Part shown: positions 15,868-24,848 of the stretch, one piece after another
How positions within the stretch are numbered: position 1 is the stretch's first letter
How the letters are laid out: each line of letters begins with the position of its first letter
Notes under the pieces: model-generated
Database searches by the model: none
What the model was told of the DNA's origin: nothing
What the model saw: the letters and a program-made list of their open reading frames with translations, nothing else
Assembly (NCBI RefSeq): GCF_005843985.1
Contig: NZ_CP040463.1
Coordinates: forward strand, 601,001-665,000
Reading direction: 5' to 3'
Length of the DNA stretch: 64,000 bases
DNA from: Caminibacter mediatlanticus TB-2
Lineage (GTDB): Bacteria > Campylobacterota > Campylobacteria > Campylobacterales > Nautiliaceae
Made by a program: the position numbers and the translations under genes

Positions 15868-17246
15868 ATTTCAATTACTCTTATCATATTTGTAGTGCCT
15901 TCTTTTCCAACTATGCTTCCCATTGTAATTATCACTTTATCATTTTTATTTAATATATTGCTCTTCAATGCGATTTCTTTGAATTTTTCGATTAATTTTT
16001 CAGGATTTTTAATTTTTGGAATTTCTATAATATTTTCAACTCCCCAAACTACTTTTAATTTTCTGCTTGTATTTCTATCGTGAGTTACAGCAATAATAGG
16101 TGCTTTTGGTCTGTATTTTGAGATTGACTTTACAGTTGTACCACTACTTGTAAAACTTACAATTGCTTTTGGTTCGATTGTTTTTGCTAAATCACTTACA
16201 CTAAGTGCTATTGCATCCTCATCTTCTGTTTCATATTTTTTATGATAAGGATAAATTGATTGAATTTCTTTAATTATATTTTTTAAAGTCTCAACAGCTT
16301 TTACAGGATATTTCCCTACTGTCGTTTCATCACTAAGCATTACTCCATCGCTTCCATCCATTACAGCATTTGCTACATCACTAACTTCTGCTCTTGTTGG
16401 AAAAGGAGAGTTTACCATAGAAAGAAGCATTTGAGTAGCAGTGATTACTGGTTTTTTTAATTTATTAGCTTTTCTAATTATCTTTTTTTGAATAACAGGT
16501 ACTTTTTCTATACCAACTTCAATTCCTAAATCTCCTCTTGCAACCATTACCCCATCACTAACTTCTAAAATTTCATCTAAATTATCTACTGCTTTTTTAG
16601 TTTCTATTTTTGCAATAATCCAAGGATTAGCATTGTTTTCTTTTAAAATTTTTTTTGCTTTTAAAATATCTTCTTTGTTATTAACGAAAGAGATTGCAAC
16701 TAAATCAACTCCATTTTTTGCTCCAAAAATTAAATCTTTTTCATCTTTTAGAGTAATTGCAGAGATATTTAAATTTGAGTGAGGAAAATTAACACCTTTT
16801 TTACTTGATAAAACTCCACTATTTTTAACTTCAAGTTCTAAAAAATCTTTTGTTTTATTTATTACTTTTGTACGGATACTACCATCTGCAAAAAATACAT
16901 ATTCTCCACTATTGATTTGGTCGATTATTTCTGGATAACTGATTGTAAGTTCTAATTTATTTTTTGGATTTTTTTTAACGAGTTTTATTTTATCACCTCT
17001 TTTTAACTCTAAAATTCCATCAATTTCTCCTATTCTGATTTTAGGACCACTAATATCTTGTAAGATTGCAGTTTTAGAATTTAGTTTTTTTGCTGTTTCT
17101 CTTATCTTTTTAATTGAATTTTTATGAGTTTTATGGTTTGCATGTGAGAAATTTAGTCTAAATACATCAACTCCTGCTTTTATCATTTCTTCAATTTTGT
17201 CAAAGCTTGAAGGACCAAGTGTAGCTACTATTTTTGCTTTTTTCAT
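15864..17246 (-). CDS. pyk: Pyruvate kinase
   Basis: The 460-aa protein has all main PK signatures: TLGPSS, FRLNFSHA near 30, the catalytic KIETKKAV near 215, and TRAEVSDVANAVMDGSDGVMLSDE near 285. It turns phosphoenolpyruvate plus ADP into pyruvate plus ATP. The C-terminal domain is present but near the short end of the family. It follows the HTH gene with a one-base overlap (17246), so it is cotranscribed with the HTH/KaiC-like pair. Confidence 0.95.
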   Translation of the reverse strand: MKKAKIVATLGPSSFDKIEEMIKAGVDVFRLNFSHANHKTHKNSIKKIRETAKKLNSKTAILQDISGPKIRIGEIDGILELKRGDKIKLVKKNPKNKLELTISYPEIIDQINSGEYVFFADGSIRTKVINKTKDFLELEVKNSGVLSSKKGVNFPHSNLNISAITLKDEKDLIFGAKNGVDLVAISFVNNKEDILKAKKILKENNANPWIIAKIETKKAVDNLDEILEVSDGVMVARGDLGIEVGIEKVPVIQKKIIRKANKLKKPVITATQMLLSMVNSPFPTRAEVSDVANAVMDGSDGVMLSDETTVGKYPVKAVETLKNIIKEIQSIYPYHKKYETEDEDAIALSVSDLAKTIEPKAIVSFTSSGTTVKSISKYRPKAPIIAVTHDRNTSRKLKVVWGVENIIEIPKIKNPEKLIEKFKEIALKSNILNKNDKVIITMGSIVGKEGTTNMIRVIEI

Positions 17247-17890
17247 TATAATCCTTTTGATGCTATATAGTCTTTAATTTCTTTAAGTAATTCAGCTGGA
17301 TTTTTTATTGGATAATTAATGTTTTTAACAATTTCTTCACCTGAAATGCCTTTAATTGAAATGTGTTTTAATCTTTCTATTAAAGTATCAGGTGATGTGA
17401 TAGGATAATGAACTCCTTTTATATTTTTTAATACAATATAACTCCAAGGAGCATCACACTCCATTGTGATTTTTTCTGCCATATTTCTACAATATTCCAT
17501 AACAGTTTGAGAATCTTCACCATCTTTTACTAATTTGTGTGCAAGTTTAGCAATTCCTCCTGCTGTATGAACTTTTAGTTGTTTTTTTTCTTCTTCATTT
17601 AATTCATCAATATGTTCTATTTTATAAAGAGCTAAATTTGGGTCTGCCCTTAGAATTTGTCTTACTGTATTTCTTGAAATTCCAACGAATTTTGCAATTT
17701 CATCTTCTGTTTTTAAATATTCTTCTCTAAGTACAATTACAAAACTTGCTCTTGCTAAGCTTGGTAGCCAAGTTAAATTTCTATATTCTGCTAATTTATC
17801 AAGACCACCTACTAAGTCTATTGATTTAAAAAAAACTCTCTCAGCCAAATATTTAATTTCATAGTCACTTGTTTTTATTTCTAAAATCAT
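17246..17890 (-). CDS. HTH regulatory protein paired with KaiC-like ATPase
   Basis: The 214-aa protein has a helix-turn-helix around residues 62-85 (EIAKFVGISRNTVRQIL), a middle helical region, and two copies of a C-terminal repeat: HYPITSPDTLIERLKHI and NYPIKNPAELLKEIKDYI. No membrane segment. It resembles predicted regulators that I associate with archaea and thermophilic bacteria, where they stand next to KaiC/RAD55-like ATPases, exactly as here (4-base overlap with the gene upstream). I do not know its targets; pyk, which follows directly, is a candidate. Confidence 0.55.
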   Translation of the reverse strand: MILEIKTSDYEIKYLAERVFFKSIDLVGGLDKLAEYRNLTWLPSLARASFVIVLREEYLKTEDEIAKFVGISRNTVRQILRADPNLALYKIEHIDELNEEEKKQLKVHTAGGIAKLAHKLVKDGEDSQTVMEYCRNMAEKITMECDAPWSYIVLKNIKGVHYPITSPDTLIERLKHISIKGISGEEIVKNINYPIKNPAELLKEIKDYIASKGL

Positions 17891-18738
17891 CTCTCCCCTC
17901 CCTCAATTGGATTTAGTACTCTAACAAGTCCACTCTCAGTTATTTCAAAAAACCTAACTTTTGTATCGTGTCCACACATTCTACATCCATATATTCTAAA
18001 AAGTCTTACAATTTCACCAATAGGTTTTTTATAAATTTTAGCTTTATATTGAGTATCAATTAACTCTTTACTTAAAACAATTGTACCATCTACTATATGT
18101 CCAACAGCATATCCACCAGCAGCCTCACTACTAAGTATTTCGTGGCCACTTCTTTTTTGAGAAATTAAAATGCTTGTCTGGTACCATTTTTTTAGAAAGC
18201 TATAAACTCTTCTAACTATGCTTCTTGCTAACATTTCTTTATTTTCAAAAAGCCCTGTAATACTATCTATTATAGTAAAATTAATTTTATATTCTTTAAT
18301 AGCATATGCTAAGGTATTTAGTAAAATAGGAATTTCTTCTCTTAATTTATAATTACTACTTGCATCTATAAAAATTATATTTTCATCAATCCATTTTTCA
18401 TCTATATTCATCGCCTTAGCTCTTAATTTCATACTTGATACTACAAAATTAGCAGGTGTTTCAACTATTATAAAGCAAATTTTATGAAATTGAGATTGAA
18501 AAATTGCAAATTGCTCAGCCATAAGGCTTTTTCCAGTATCGTTTATACCTGTGATATTACAAACACTATATTTTAGCATTCCACTAAGTAATTTTTTTAC
18601 AGGTTTATTGTTTTCAATTTCAGTATAGTAAAATAACTCATCTAAACCATCTATTCCTGTTGGAACACCTTCTAATTTTGGAGCTTTTTTTGAGGCTTCT
18701 TTTGCAGTTATTATGGCTTCTTTTATAATTTCTTCCAT
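17887..18738 (-). CDS. KaiC/RAD55-like RecA-fold ATPase
   Basis: The 283-aa protein begins with the KaiC-type entry GVPTGIDGLDELF (about 24-36), has a Walker A GINDTGKS near 63, an acidic FTIIDSITGLF near 155 as Walker B, and the QKRSGHE segment near 195. Towards the end, YGCRMCGHDT supplies Cys/His that may bind metal. It has one RecA core, unlike KaiC with two. Such single-domain proteins are widespread in archaea and thought to act in signalling. It is coupled to the HTH gene downstream. Confidence 0.65.
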   Translation of the reverse strand: MEEIIKEAIITAKEASKKAPKLEGVPTGIDGLDELFYYTEIENNKPVKKLLSGMLKYSVCNITGINDTGKSLMAEQFAIFQSQFHKICFIIVETPANFVVSSMKLRAKAMNIDEKWIDENIIFIDASSNYKLREEIPILLNTLAYAIKEYKINFTIIDSITGLFENKEMLARSIVRRVYSFLKKWYQTSILISQKRSGHEILSSEAAGGYAVGHIVDGTIVLSKELIDTQYKAKIYKKPIGEIVRLFRIYGCRMCGHDTKVRFFEITESGLVRVLNPIEGGER

Positions 18739-18815
18739 TTAAAGCCTTTTTTATAAATATAACATAAAAATAATAAGTTTTCAAGAGTAAAAAAAGATGA
18801 GGAGAAGAGACTAAA

Positions 18816-19874
18816 TTATTTAACTTTAATACAATCTGTCTCTTTTTGTTTATCAAACTCCCACCATTCTTTTTGATTCCATGGTTTTAATTCTTTTAGT
18901 TTATTCATTAAATATTCAAAGTCTCTTGGAAGTAATGCTTGGTCACCATCACTTAGAGCTTCTTTTGGACAATTATGAATTTCAATAATTAACCCATCTG
19001 CTCCAGCTGCCATACCAGCATAAGCTAACGCACTTACAAATTCTCTTTTACCTGCCGCATGGCTTGGGTCTACAATAATTGGTAAATGTGTCATTTTTTG
19101 CATAATAGGAACTAATGTTACATCAAGAGTGTTTCTTACACTTGGCTCATATGTTCTTGTTCCTCTAAGACATAAAATTACTTTTTCATTTCCCTCACTC
19201 ATAATATATTCAGCACTCATTAAATGCTCTTTTACAGTTGAGCAAATACCATTTTTTAATATTACAGGTTTATCAAGTTTCCCTATTTCTTTAAGTAAAG
19301 GGAAATTTTGCATATTTCTTGCCCCTATTTGAATAACATCTGCATATTTATATACTACATCAATATCACTAATACTCATAAGTTCAGTTACAATAGGAAG
19401 ACCTGTTTCTTTTTTAGCCTCAGCAAGCATTTTTAAACCTTCTTCTCCATGTCCTTGGAAAGTATATGGAGATGTTCTTGGTTTGTATGCCCCGCCTCTA
19501 AGCATCTTAGCTCCATTTTCTTTTGCTACTTTTGCTAAATAAATTACATTTTCTAATTTATCAACACTACAAGGTCCAGCAATTACAACTTTATTTCCTC
19601 CACCAATTTTTACTCCATCAACTTCAATAATACTATCTTCTGGATGGAATTCTCTACTTGCTCTTTTATATGGAGCTGAAACTTCATATACTTTTGCTAC
19701 TCCTGGAAGTGTATGAAGAGGTCTTCCAAGTAAATCAGTTTTATCTCCTATAATCCCAATTACTACTTGTTTTTCACCTGGTGCTACGCTTACATCATGC
19801 CCCCATTTTTTTATCTGGTCTATTGTTTGTTGGATTTCATCTTTGCTTGCTCCAACCTTCATAACTAATACCAT
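18816..19874 (-). CDS. aroF: 3-deoxy-7-phosphoheptulonate (DAHP) synthase, type I beta with N-terminal regulatory domain
   Basis: Residues 1-70 form a ferredoxin-like domain (VMKVGASKDEIQ, VVIGIIGD) as in the Thermotoga enzyme, where it gives feedback inhibition by aromatic amino acids. The catalytic barrel follows: IAGPCSVD, GGAYKPRTSPYTFQG, ELMSISD, IGARNMQNF, CLRGTRTYEP, and IVDPSHAAGKR. It condenses PEP and erythrose 4-phosphate, the first step of the shikimate pathway. The 352-aa length is normal. The start at 19874 is followed by a second ATG four codons later, so the exact start is uncertain. Confidence 0.93.
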   Translation of the reverse strand: MVLVMKVGASKDEIQQTIDQIKKWGHDVSVAPGEKQVVIGIIGDKTDLLGRPLHTLPGVAKVYEVSAPYKRASREFHPEDSIIEVDGVKIGGGNKVVIAGPCSVDKLENVIYLAKVAKENGAKMLRGGAYKPRTSPYTFQGHGEEGLKMLAEAKKETGLPIVTELMSISDIDVVYKYADVIQIGARNMQNFPLLKEIGKLDKPVILKNGICSTVKEHLMSAEYIMSEGNEKVILCLRGTRTYEPSVRNTLDVTLVPIMQKMTHLPIIVDPSHAAGKREFVSALAYAGMAAGADGLIIEIHNCPKEALSDGDQALLPRDFEYLMNKLKELKPWNQKEWWEFDKQKETDCIKVK

Positions 19875-19982
19875 TTTTGTCCTTTTTATTTTTTTTAGAT
19901 ATTATAGCAAGTTTGATAAGCTATTTCAATAAAAAAAATTACTAAATAATAATTTTTTTCCATTTTAATGTTTCTTTTTTGT

Positions 19983-19988
19983 TATAAT
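19983..19988 (+). promoter_or_regulatory. Extended -10 element upstream of the exonuclease gene
   Basis: TGTTATAAT (19980-19988) is an extended -10. It would start transcription about a dozen bases before ATG 20007, which argues against the earlier in-frame ATG at 19968. The rest of the 19875-20006 gap shows only A/T tracts. Confidence 0.6.
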
Positions 19989-20006
19989 TTCTTAAAAAGT
20001 TTAGGG

Positions 20007-20753
20007 ATGTTTGAGAAATTATTAAATAAATTAAAAAATGGAGTAACAAAAAAAGAGTTTTTAACCTTAACAAAAAAATATTATCCAGATTTCGACTTTA
20101 AAACCATATATGAATTATTAAAGTTTCAAGGTTTACCGTTAATTCAAAAACAAAATAAAATTTTTCTTAAAACGAAATTCACTTCTTATAATAAATCAGA
20201 ATATACTATTTTAGATTTGGAAGTAAATAATTCTAAGCCAAAAGAAGGACAAATTATTGAAATTGGAGCTGTTAAACTTAAAAACTTAGTACCAATTGAT
20301 GAGTTTTCCTTTTTAATTTACGCAAAAGATATTCCAAGATATGTTACAAAAGTTACAGGTATAAATAATCAAATGCTAAAAAATGAAAAGTCACAAAAAG
20401 AAATTTTAGAAAAATTTAGATTATTTTTAGGTGATAGTGTTATTGTAGCACATGCTGCTGATTTTGATTTTAATTTTTTAGCAAAACAATTTGAAAAAGA
20501 AAATTTAGGATATCTTTTAAATCCGCATCTTTGTACAATTACACTTGCAAAAAAAACATTAAAAGCTAATAGATATGGTCTTAAATATTTGAAAGATGAA
20601 TTAAATTTACCAGAAGAAATTGACCACAGAGCCCTTGGAGATGCAAGGACTACCACAAGAGTTTTCTTAAAGTCTCTTGAAAATTTGCCAAAATCTATAA
20701 AAACTACTCAAGATTTAATTGAGTTTGCAAAACCAAATAAAAACAAATGTTAA
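20007..20753 (+). CDS. DnaQ-like 3'-5' exonuclease (DEDDh, DNA polymerase III epsilon family)
   Basis: After an N-terminal helical region of about 70 residues comes a DEDDh exonuclease: Exo I in ILDLEVN, Exo II in VAHAADFDFNFL, and Exo III in DHRALGDARTT. The N-terminal region (VTKKEFLTLTKKYYPDF) is found in Campylobacterota epsilon-type proteins rather than in E. coli DnaQ. It could be the proofreading subunit or a separate repair nuclease. I use ATG 20007 because a promoter -10 overlaps the earlier ATG; ribosome spacing is poor in both cases. It converges on a GGDEF gene with a 4-base overlap. Confidence 0.8.
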   Translation: MFEKLLNKLKNGVTKKEFLTLTKKYYPDFDFKTIYELLKFQGLPLIQKQNKIFLKTKFTSYNKSEYTILDLEVNNSKPKEGQIIEIGAVKLKNLVPIDEFSFLIYAKDIPRYVTKVTGINNQMLKNEKSQKEILEKFRLFLGDSVIVAHAADFDFNFLAKQFEKENLGYLLNPHLCTITLAKKTLKANRYGLKYLKDELNLPEEIDHRALGDARTTTRVFLKSLENLPKSIKTTQDLIEFAKPNKNKC

Positions 20754-22360
20754 TTTTCAAAAATAACTATTTTATTTCTTCCACTGTTTTTTGCTTTATA
20801 CAGTGCAATATCAGCATTTTTTATACATTGCCATGGAGAATTACAGGTATCTGGATATAAAGAAGCCCCCATACTTATTGTTTTTTTAATTTTTCCTTGT
20901 GGTATTTTAAATTCATATTCTTCAATTTTTTTTCTTATTTTTTCTAATGTTTTAAATAAACATTCTTTATCTTTAATATTATTAAGAATAATTAAAAATT
21001 CTTCTCCACCAAATCTTACAACAATATCGCTTTCTCTTATTGAGGATTTTAAAATATTTGCAAGGTGTTTTAAAATCATATCTCCTACGTCATGTCCATA
21101 AGTATCATTTACTTTTTTAAAATAATCCATATCAATCATTACAAATGCAACTTTTTGATTAGTTCTATCTGCATTAGCAATAATTTTATTTAGAATATTT
21201 TCTAAAAATCTTCTATTGTAAAGTTTTGTTAATGGGTCAATAATAGTTTGATTATGTAGCAATTCTAAGGTAAATTTTGATTCAACAATTGATGAAACTT
21301 CTTTTAGGTAAGCTTTAATATATGCAATAGTGTCTTTATCAATATGTTCAATATCCATAATCTTTAATATACCTGTAAAATTACCGCTTTTACTAAAAGG
21401 AATACATATATAACTGTTTTTACAAAAATGTCTTTGACAAATATTAGGAAAGTCTGAGGATTTAATAATATTTTTAGTTCTATATGCTCTACAAAATTCT
21501 TGCTTGTCTTTAATATCACAACAAATATCACCTTCATTATATTCAAAAATTACAGTTTTTTTTGTGTTATCAATGCCAAAAAGGGCAAAGTGTTTGATAT
21601 TGAATTTTTTAATTATCTCAATTAATCTATTTAAAACAACTTCTGTTGATATATCTTCTTCGATTACTTTTTTAAATTTGAAAATATCTGCAAGTTGAGA
21701 GATTGTATTTTTTGCATCTTCTAATGGATTTTGACTTTTTTCTTTTTCAATTAAAGATGTGTATTTTTCTTCTATAACTCCAAAACTATTTTTTAAATCT
21801 TCTAAAAATTTATTATAATTATTAACAAATTCTTTTGCTTCACCTTTAAGTTTAGTTGTTATTTTTTTATCAAAATTTCCTTTTGATATCTCTTTTGTAG
21901 ATTTTTTGACATTTTCTAATATTTCTAAGTAAGGTGTTAAAAAATAATTGACTATCCATATAATAATTATTAAAGATGTAAGTCCTATTATAAATAGTTT
22001 TATGCTTATATTTAAAATATTATTAAAATAATCCTTTGCATTATATTTTATATCTAAATAGGATTCTGAATTAAAAGGAGTAATTATTTGAATATATTTT
22101 TGTTTAAGATTTATATTTATTTGTGTAGATTTTATTTTTCCTTTTTTTAATTTAATATCTTCAATAGCATAAGAATCTTTAATGATTTGTAAATAATCTT
22201 CTTTATTTATAACTTCGTATAAAATATCTTTAATTAACATTGTTTGATTTAATATTAATTGTTTTGCAAATGCAATAAATGAATATTCTACAAGTGATGT
22301 ACGTATTATAGTTGAAATAATCATTATTAGTGCAATTATGATTAAAATTTTCTTTTTCAT
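20750..22360 (-). CDS. Membrane GAF-GGDEF diguanylate cyclase
   Basis: Layout (536 aa): TM about 5-25, a periplasmic region, TM about 122-145, a HAMP-like stretch (ISKGNFDKKIT), a GAF-like domain at about 225-375, and GGDEF with GGEEF at 451-455 preceded by DPLTKLYNRR. The signature is compatible with an active cyclase making c-di-GMP. The GAF part holds a cluster of cysteines (ICCD, FCRAYR, NICQRHFC, YICIPF) that could bind a metal or an iron-sulfur group. It overlaps glnD by 4 bases and is cotranscribed with it. Confidence 0.88.
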   Translation of the reverse strand: MKKKILIIIALIMIISTIIRTSLVEYSFIAFAKQLILNQTMLIKDILYEVINKEDYLQIIKDSYAIEDIKLKKGKIKSTQININLKQKYIQIITPFNSESYLDIKYNAKDYFNNILNISIKLFIIGLTSLIIIIWIVNYFLTPYLEILENVKKSTKEISKGNFDKKITTKLKGEAKEFVNNYNKFLEDLKNSFGVIEEKYTSLIEKEKSQNPLEDAKNTISQLADIFKFKKVIEEDISTEVVLNRLIEIIKKFNIKHFALFGIDNTKKTVIFEYNEGDICCDIKDKQEFCRAYRTKNIIKSSDFPNICQRHFCKNSYICIPFSKSGNFTGILKIMDIEHIDKDTIAYIKAYLKEVSSIVESKFTLELLHNQTIIDPLTKLYNRRFLENILNKIIANADRTNQKVAFVMIDMDYFKKVNDTYGHDVGDMILKHLANILKSSIRESDIVVRFGGEEFLIILNNIKDKECLFKTLEKIRKKIEEYEFKIPQGKIKKTISMGASLYPDTCNSPWQCIKNADIALYKAKNSGRNKIVIFEN

Positions 22361-24804
22361 TTAGTTAAAGCCTTTAAAATTTCATCTTTTTTTTCACAAA
22401 ATCCACTATCTTTTGAAATAATAAATAAATCTCTTGCAATATTTTTTTGAGATGAAATTTTAACATCTTCAACATTTACTTCAAATTTATCTAAAACATC
22501 CATTATTGTAGAAATTATTCCTTTTTTATCTTTTGTTTTTAATTTTAATGCGGCATAGTTTGGAGAGTGATTACAATCAATAGTAAAATTATCTTTTTTG
22601 AATACTATTTTATTTTTTATTTCTTTTTTATCAAAACTATCAATTATATATTTTCTAATTAATTCTAAATCATATTCATTAGCTTTTTTTTCGAAAAGAA
22701 TTTTAAAATATTTGATTTCTCCAATTTTATAAATTGATAAGTGATTTAAATTATAATTTTGAAGTTTTTCAAGTAACCATCCAAGAGATAGGTTTAAATT
22801 ATTTTTTTTAGCTATATGTATAATTAGATGTTTATCATTTTCAAATTTAATTTTAAAATCTTCTATATCTTTTATCCATTCCAAGATTTCGATAATAGAA
22901 TTAATAGAATTTTGTAAAAACAGTTGGTTAGATGGAGATTTAAATAATTCTTTTTGTAATTTTTTTGGTAAATTTTTAAATTCTTCTTTTGAACTAATCA
23001 TTTTTTCTTTTCTTTTTCTTATTGTAATTTCATTAATTAATTCTTTATTATTTAGGGCTTGTAATGTATTCTGATATAAAGTTTTTAATAAATATTTTTT
23101 ATATGAATTAAAAACACCTTTTCCAACAGCTTTTATATCGGCAATAGTTAAAATATATAAATACTTTAAAAAGCTTTCATCTTTTACAATTTCAGCAAAT
23201 GATAAAATAACTTTATCATTAAAAATATCTTCTCTTTGGGCAACATTTGACATTAAAGTATGATGTTTAATTAATTTTTCTATTATATCAATACTCGAAA
23301 AATTAATATTTTTTGCAAATTCTTTTGCTATTTTTGCTCCAACTATTGAATGGTCTTCAAGTCTACCTTTACCTAAATCGTGAAAAAAAGATGCAAATCT
23401 TAATATTGCTTTTTCTTTTTCTTCTAATTCATTAAACTCTTTTATTGTTTCTAATTCTTTTAAAGTATACAAAGAGTGGATATCAACAGGGTATTGATGA
23501 TATCCATCAAATTGTGCAAGATATTTTACTTTTTCAAACGGAGGAATTATCTTTTCAAGTTTATTTGCTCTATATAATGCCATAAAAATTGGATATATGT
23601 TTTTATTATAAAAAAGTTTTTTAGTTAATGTTTTAGTGATATTATTTTTTTTAGATTTTAAATTATAGATAGTTGAAATATCAGTGTTATTAAAATTTTC
23701 TATTTCTAAAATGTTGTTTAAATATTCTTTAAATGATAAACTTGTTTTAAAAGTTGAATATAATTTATTATCACATTTATAAAAATATTTTTTAATTCTT
23801 TTTTCTTTTGCTTCTTTAAAACTCATTTTATAAAGATAAGGTTTAATTATTTTTTTTATTGATATTTCACAAAAAGTATTTATTGTCCATAGTGATTTTA
23901 ATAAATCTTTTATAAATTTTCTCTCAGCCCTTAGTCTTGGAGAATCAGTATATCCCATTTTTAATGCAATATCTCTTTGATATTCTAAATAAACAGTATC
24001 AATTTTCTTTTTAGCAACTAAATGTAAAAACACTCTTGTTTTAAATAAGAATTCAAGAGCACTTCTATACTCTTTAAATTCCTCTTCTTTTACATATTTT
24101 GGTACTAAATAAGAAGTATTTGGAAAGTTAAATATAACTTTACTTATCCAGAGTAAAGTATTGGAATCTCTAATACCACCAAAACCATCTTTAATATTGG
24201 GTTCCATTGAAATTGGATATTTTTTATGTCTTAACTTCATCTCTTCATATTTAGCTAATATAAAATCTTTTTTATTGTAGTTTCTTATTTTATTAAGTTC
24301 ATTTTGAGTTTCATACCATAAAAATTTACTTCCATAAATATATCTACTCTCAAGAATTGCAGTTTTTATAGTAATATCTTCATTACTTGCAGGAAATAAA
24401 TCATTTATTTCATGAACTCTATGTCCTATTTTAAGTCCTAAATCCCAAAGCATTGTAATAAAATTTTCTATTATTATTTTTGTGTTATAACCAGGAATGT
24501 CTTTATAAACAATCATTATGTCTATATCAGAATAAATTGATAATTGTTCACGACCATAACTTCCAAGAGCTATAATCGTTATTGGAATATTATTTATTGA
24601 AGGTAAATAATTAAAAAAAGTTTTTTTTAAAATATATTTATAAATTAACTTTATAAAAAAATCCATTTTTTGAGTGTGTTTTACAAAAAAATCTTTCCCA
24701 CCTTCGATTTGAATTTTTTCTAAATATGCTTTAATTTCTTGTTTTATTTTTTTTGTAATTTCTAAATCATTATTTGATTGATAAATTAACTCTTCAAGTT
24801 GCAT
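22357..24804 (-). CDS. glnD: [Protein-PII] uridylyltransferase GlnD
   Basis: The 815-aa protein has a nucleotidyltransferase domain with GSYGRE at 81-86 and Asp93/Asp95, the GlnD-type EPNIKDGFGGIRD stretch near 200, an HD domain (HSLYTLKEL ... FFHDLGKG, about 440-490), and an ACT domain at the end (about 740-815). In enterics GlnD uridylylates PII when glutamine is low and removes UMP when it is high. The enterobacterial enzyme has two ACT domains; here one is evident and the preceding region is diverged. No PII gene is nearby. Confidence 0.88.
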   Translation of the reverse strand: MQLEELIYQSNNDLEITKKIKQEIKAYLEKIQIEGGKDFFVKHTQKMDFFIKLIYKYILKKTFFNYLPSINNIPITIIALGSYGREQLSIYSDIDIMIVYKDIPGYNTKIIIENFITMLWDLGLKIGHRVHEINDLFPASNEDITIKTAILESRYIYGSKFLWYETQNELNKIRNYNKKDFILAKYEEMKLRHKKYPISMEPNIKDGFGGIRDSNTLLWISKVIFNFPNTSYLVPKYVKEEEFKEYRSALEFLFKTRVFLHLVAKKKIDTVYLEYQRDIALKMGYTDSPRLRAERKFIKDLLKSLWTINTFCEISIKKIIKPYLYKMSFKEAKEKRIKKYFYKCDNKLYSTFKTSLSFKEYLNNILEIENFNNTDISTIYNLKSKKNNITKTLTKKLFYNKNIYPIFMALYRANKLEKIIPPFEKVKYLAQFDGYHQYPVDIHSLYTLKELETIKEFNELEEKEKAILRFASFFHDLGKGRLEDHSIVGAKIAKEFAKNINFSSIDIIEKLIKHHTLMSNVAQREDIFNDKVILSFAEIVKDESFLKYLYILTIADIKAVGKGVFNSYKKYLLKTLYQNTLQALNNKELINEITIRKRKEKMISSKEEFKNLPKKLQKELFKSPSNQLFLQNSINSIIEILEWIKDIEDFKIKFENDKHLIIHIAKKNNLNLSLGWLLEKLQNYNLNHLSIYKIGEIKYFKILFEKKANEYDLELIRKYIIDSFDKKEIKNKIVFKKDNFTIDCNHSPNYAALKLKTKDKKGIISTIMDVLDKFEVNVEDVKISSQKNIARDLFIISKDSGFCEKKDEILKALTK

Positions 24805-24848
24805 TTTCCCTCTTTTTGTGCTATTTTATCAAAAAAAAAAGGTAGTAT

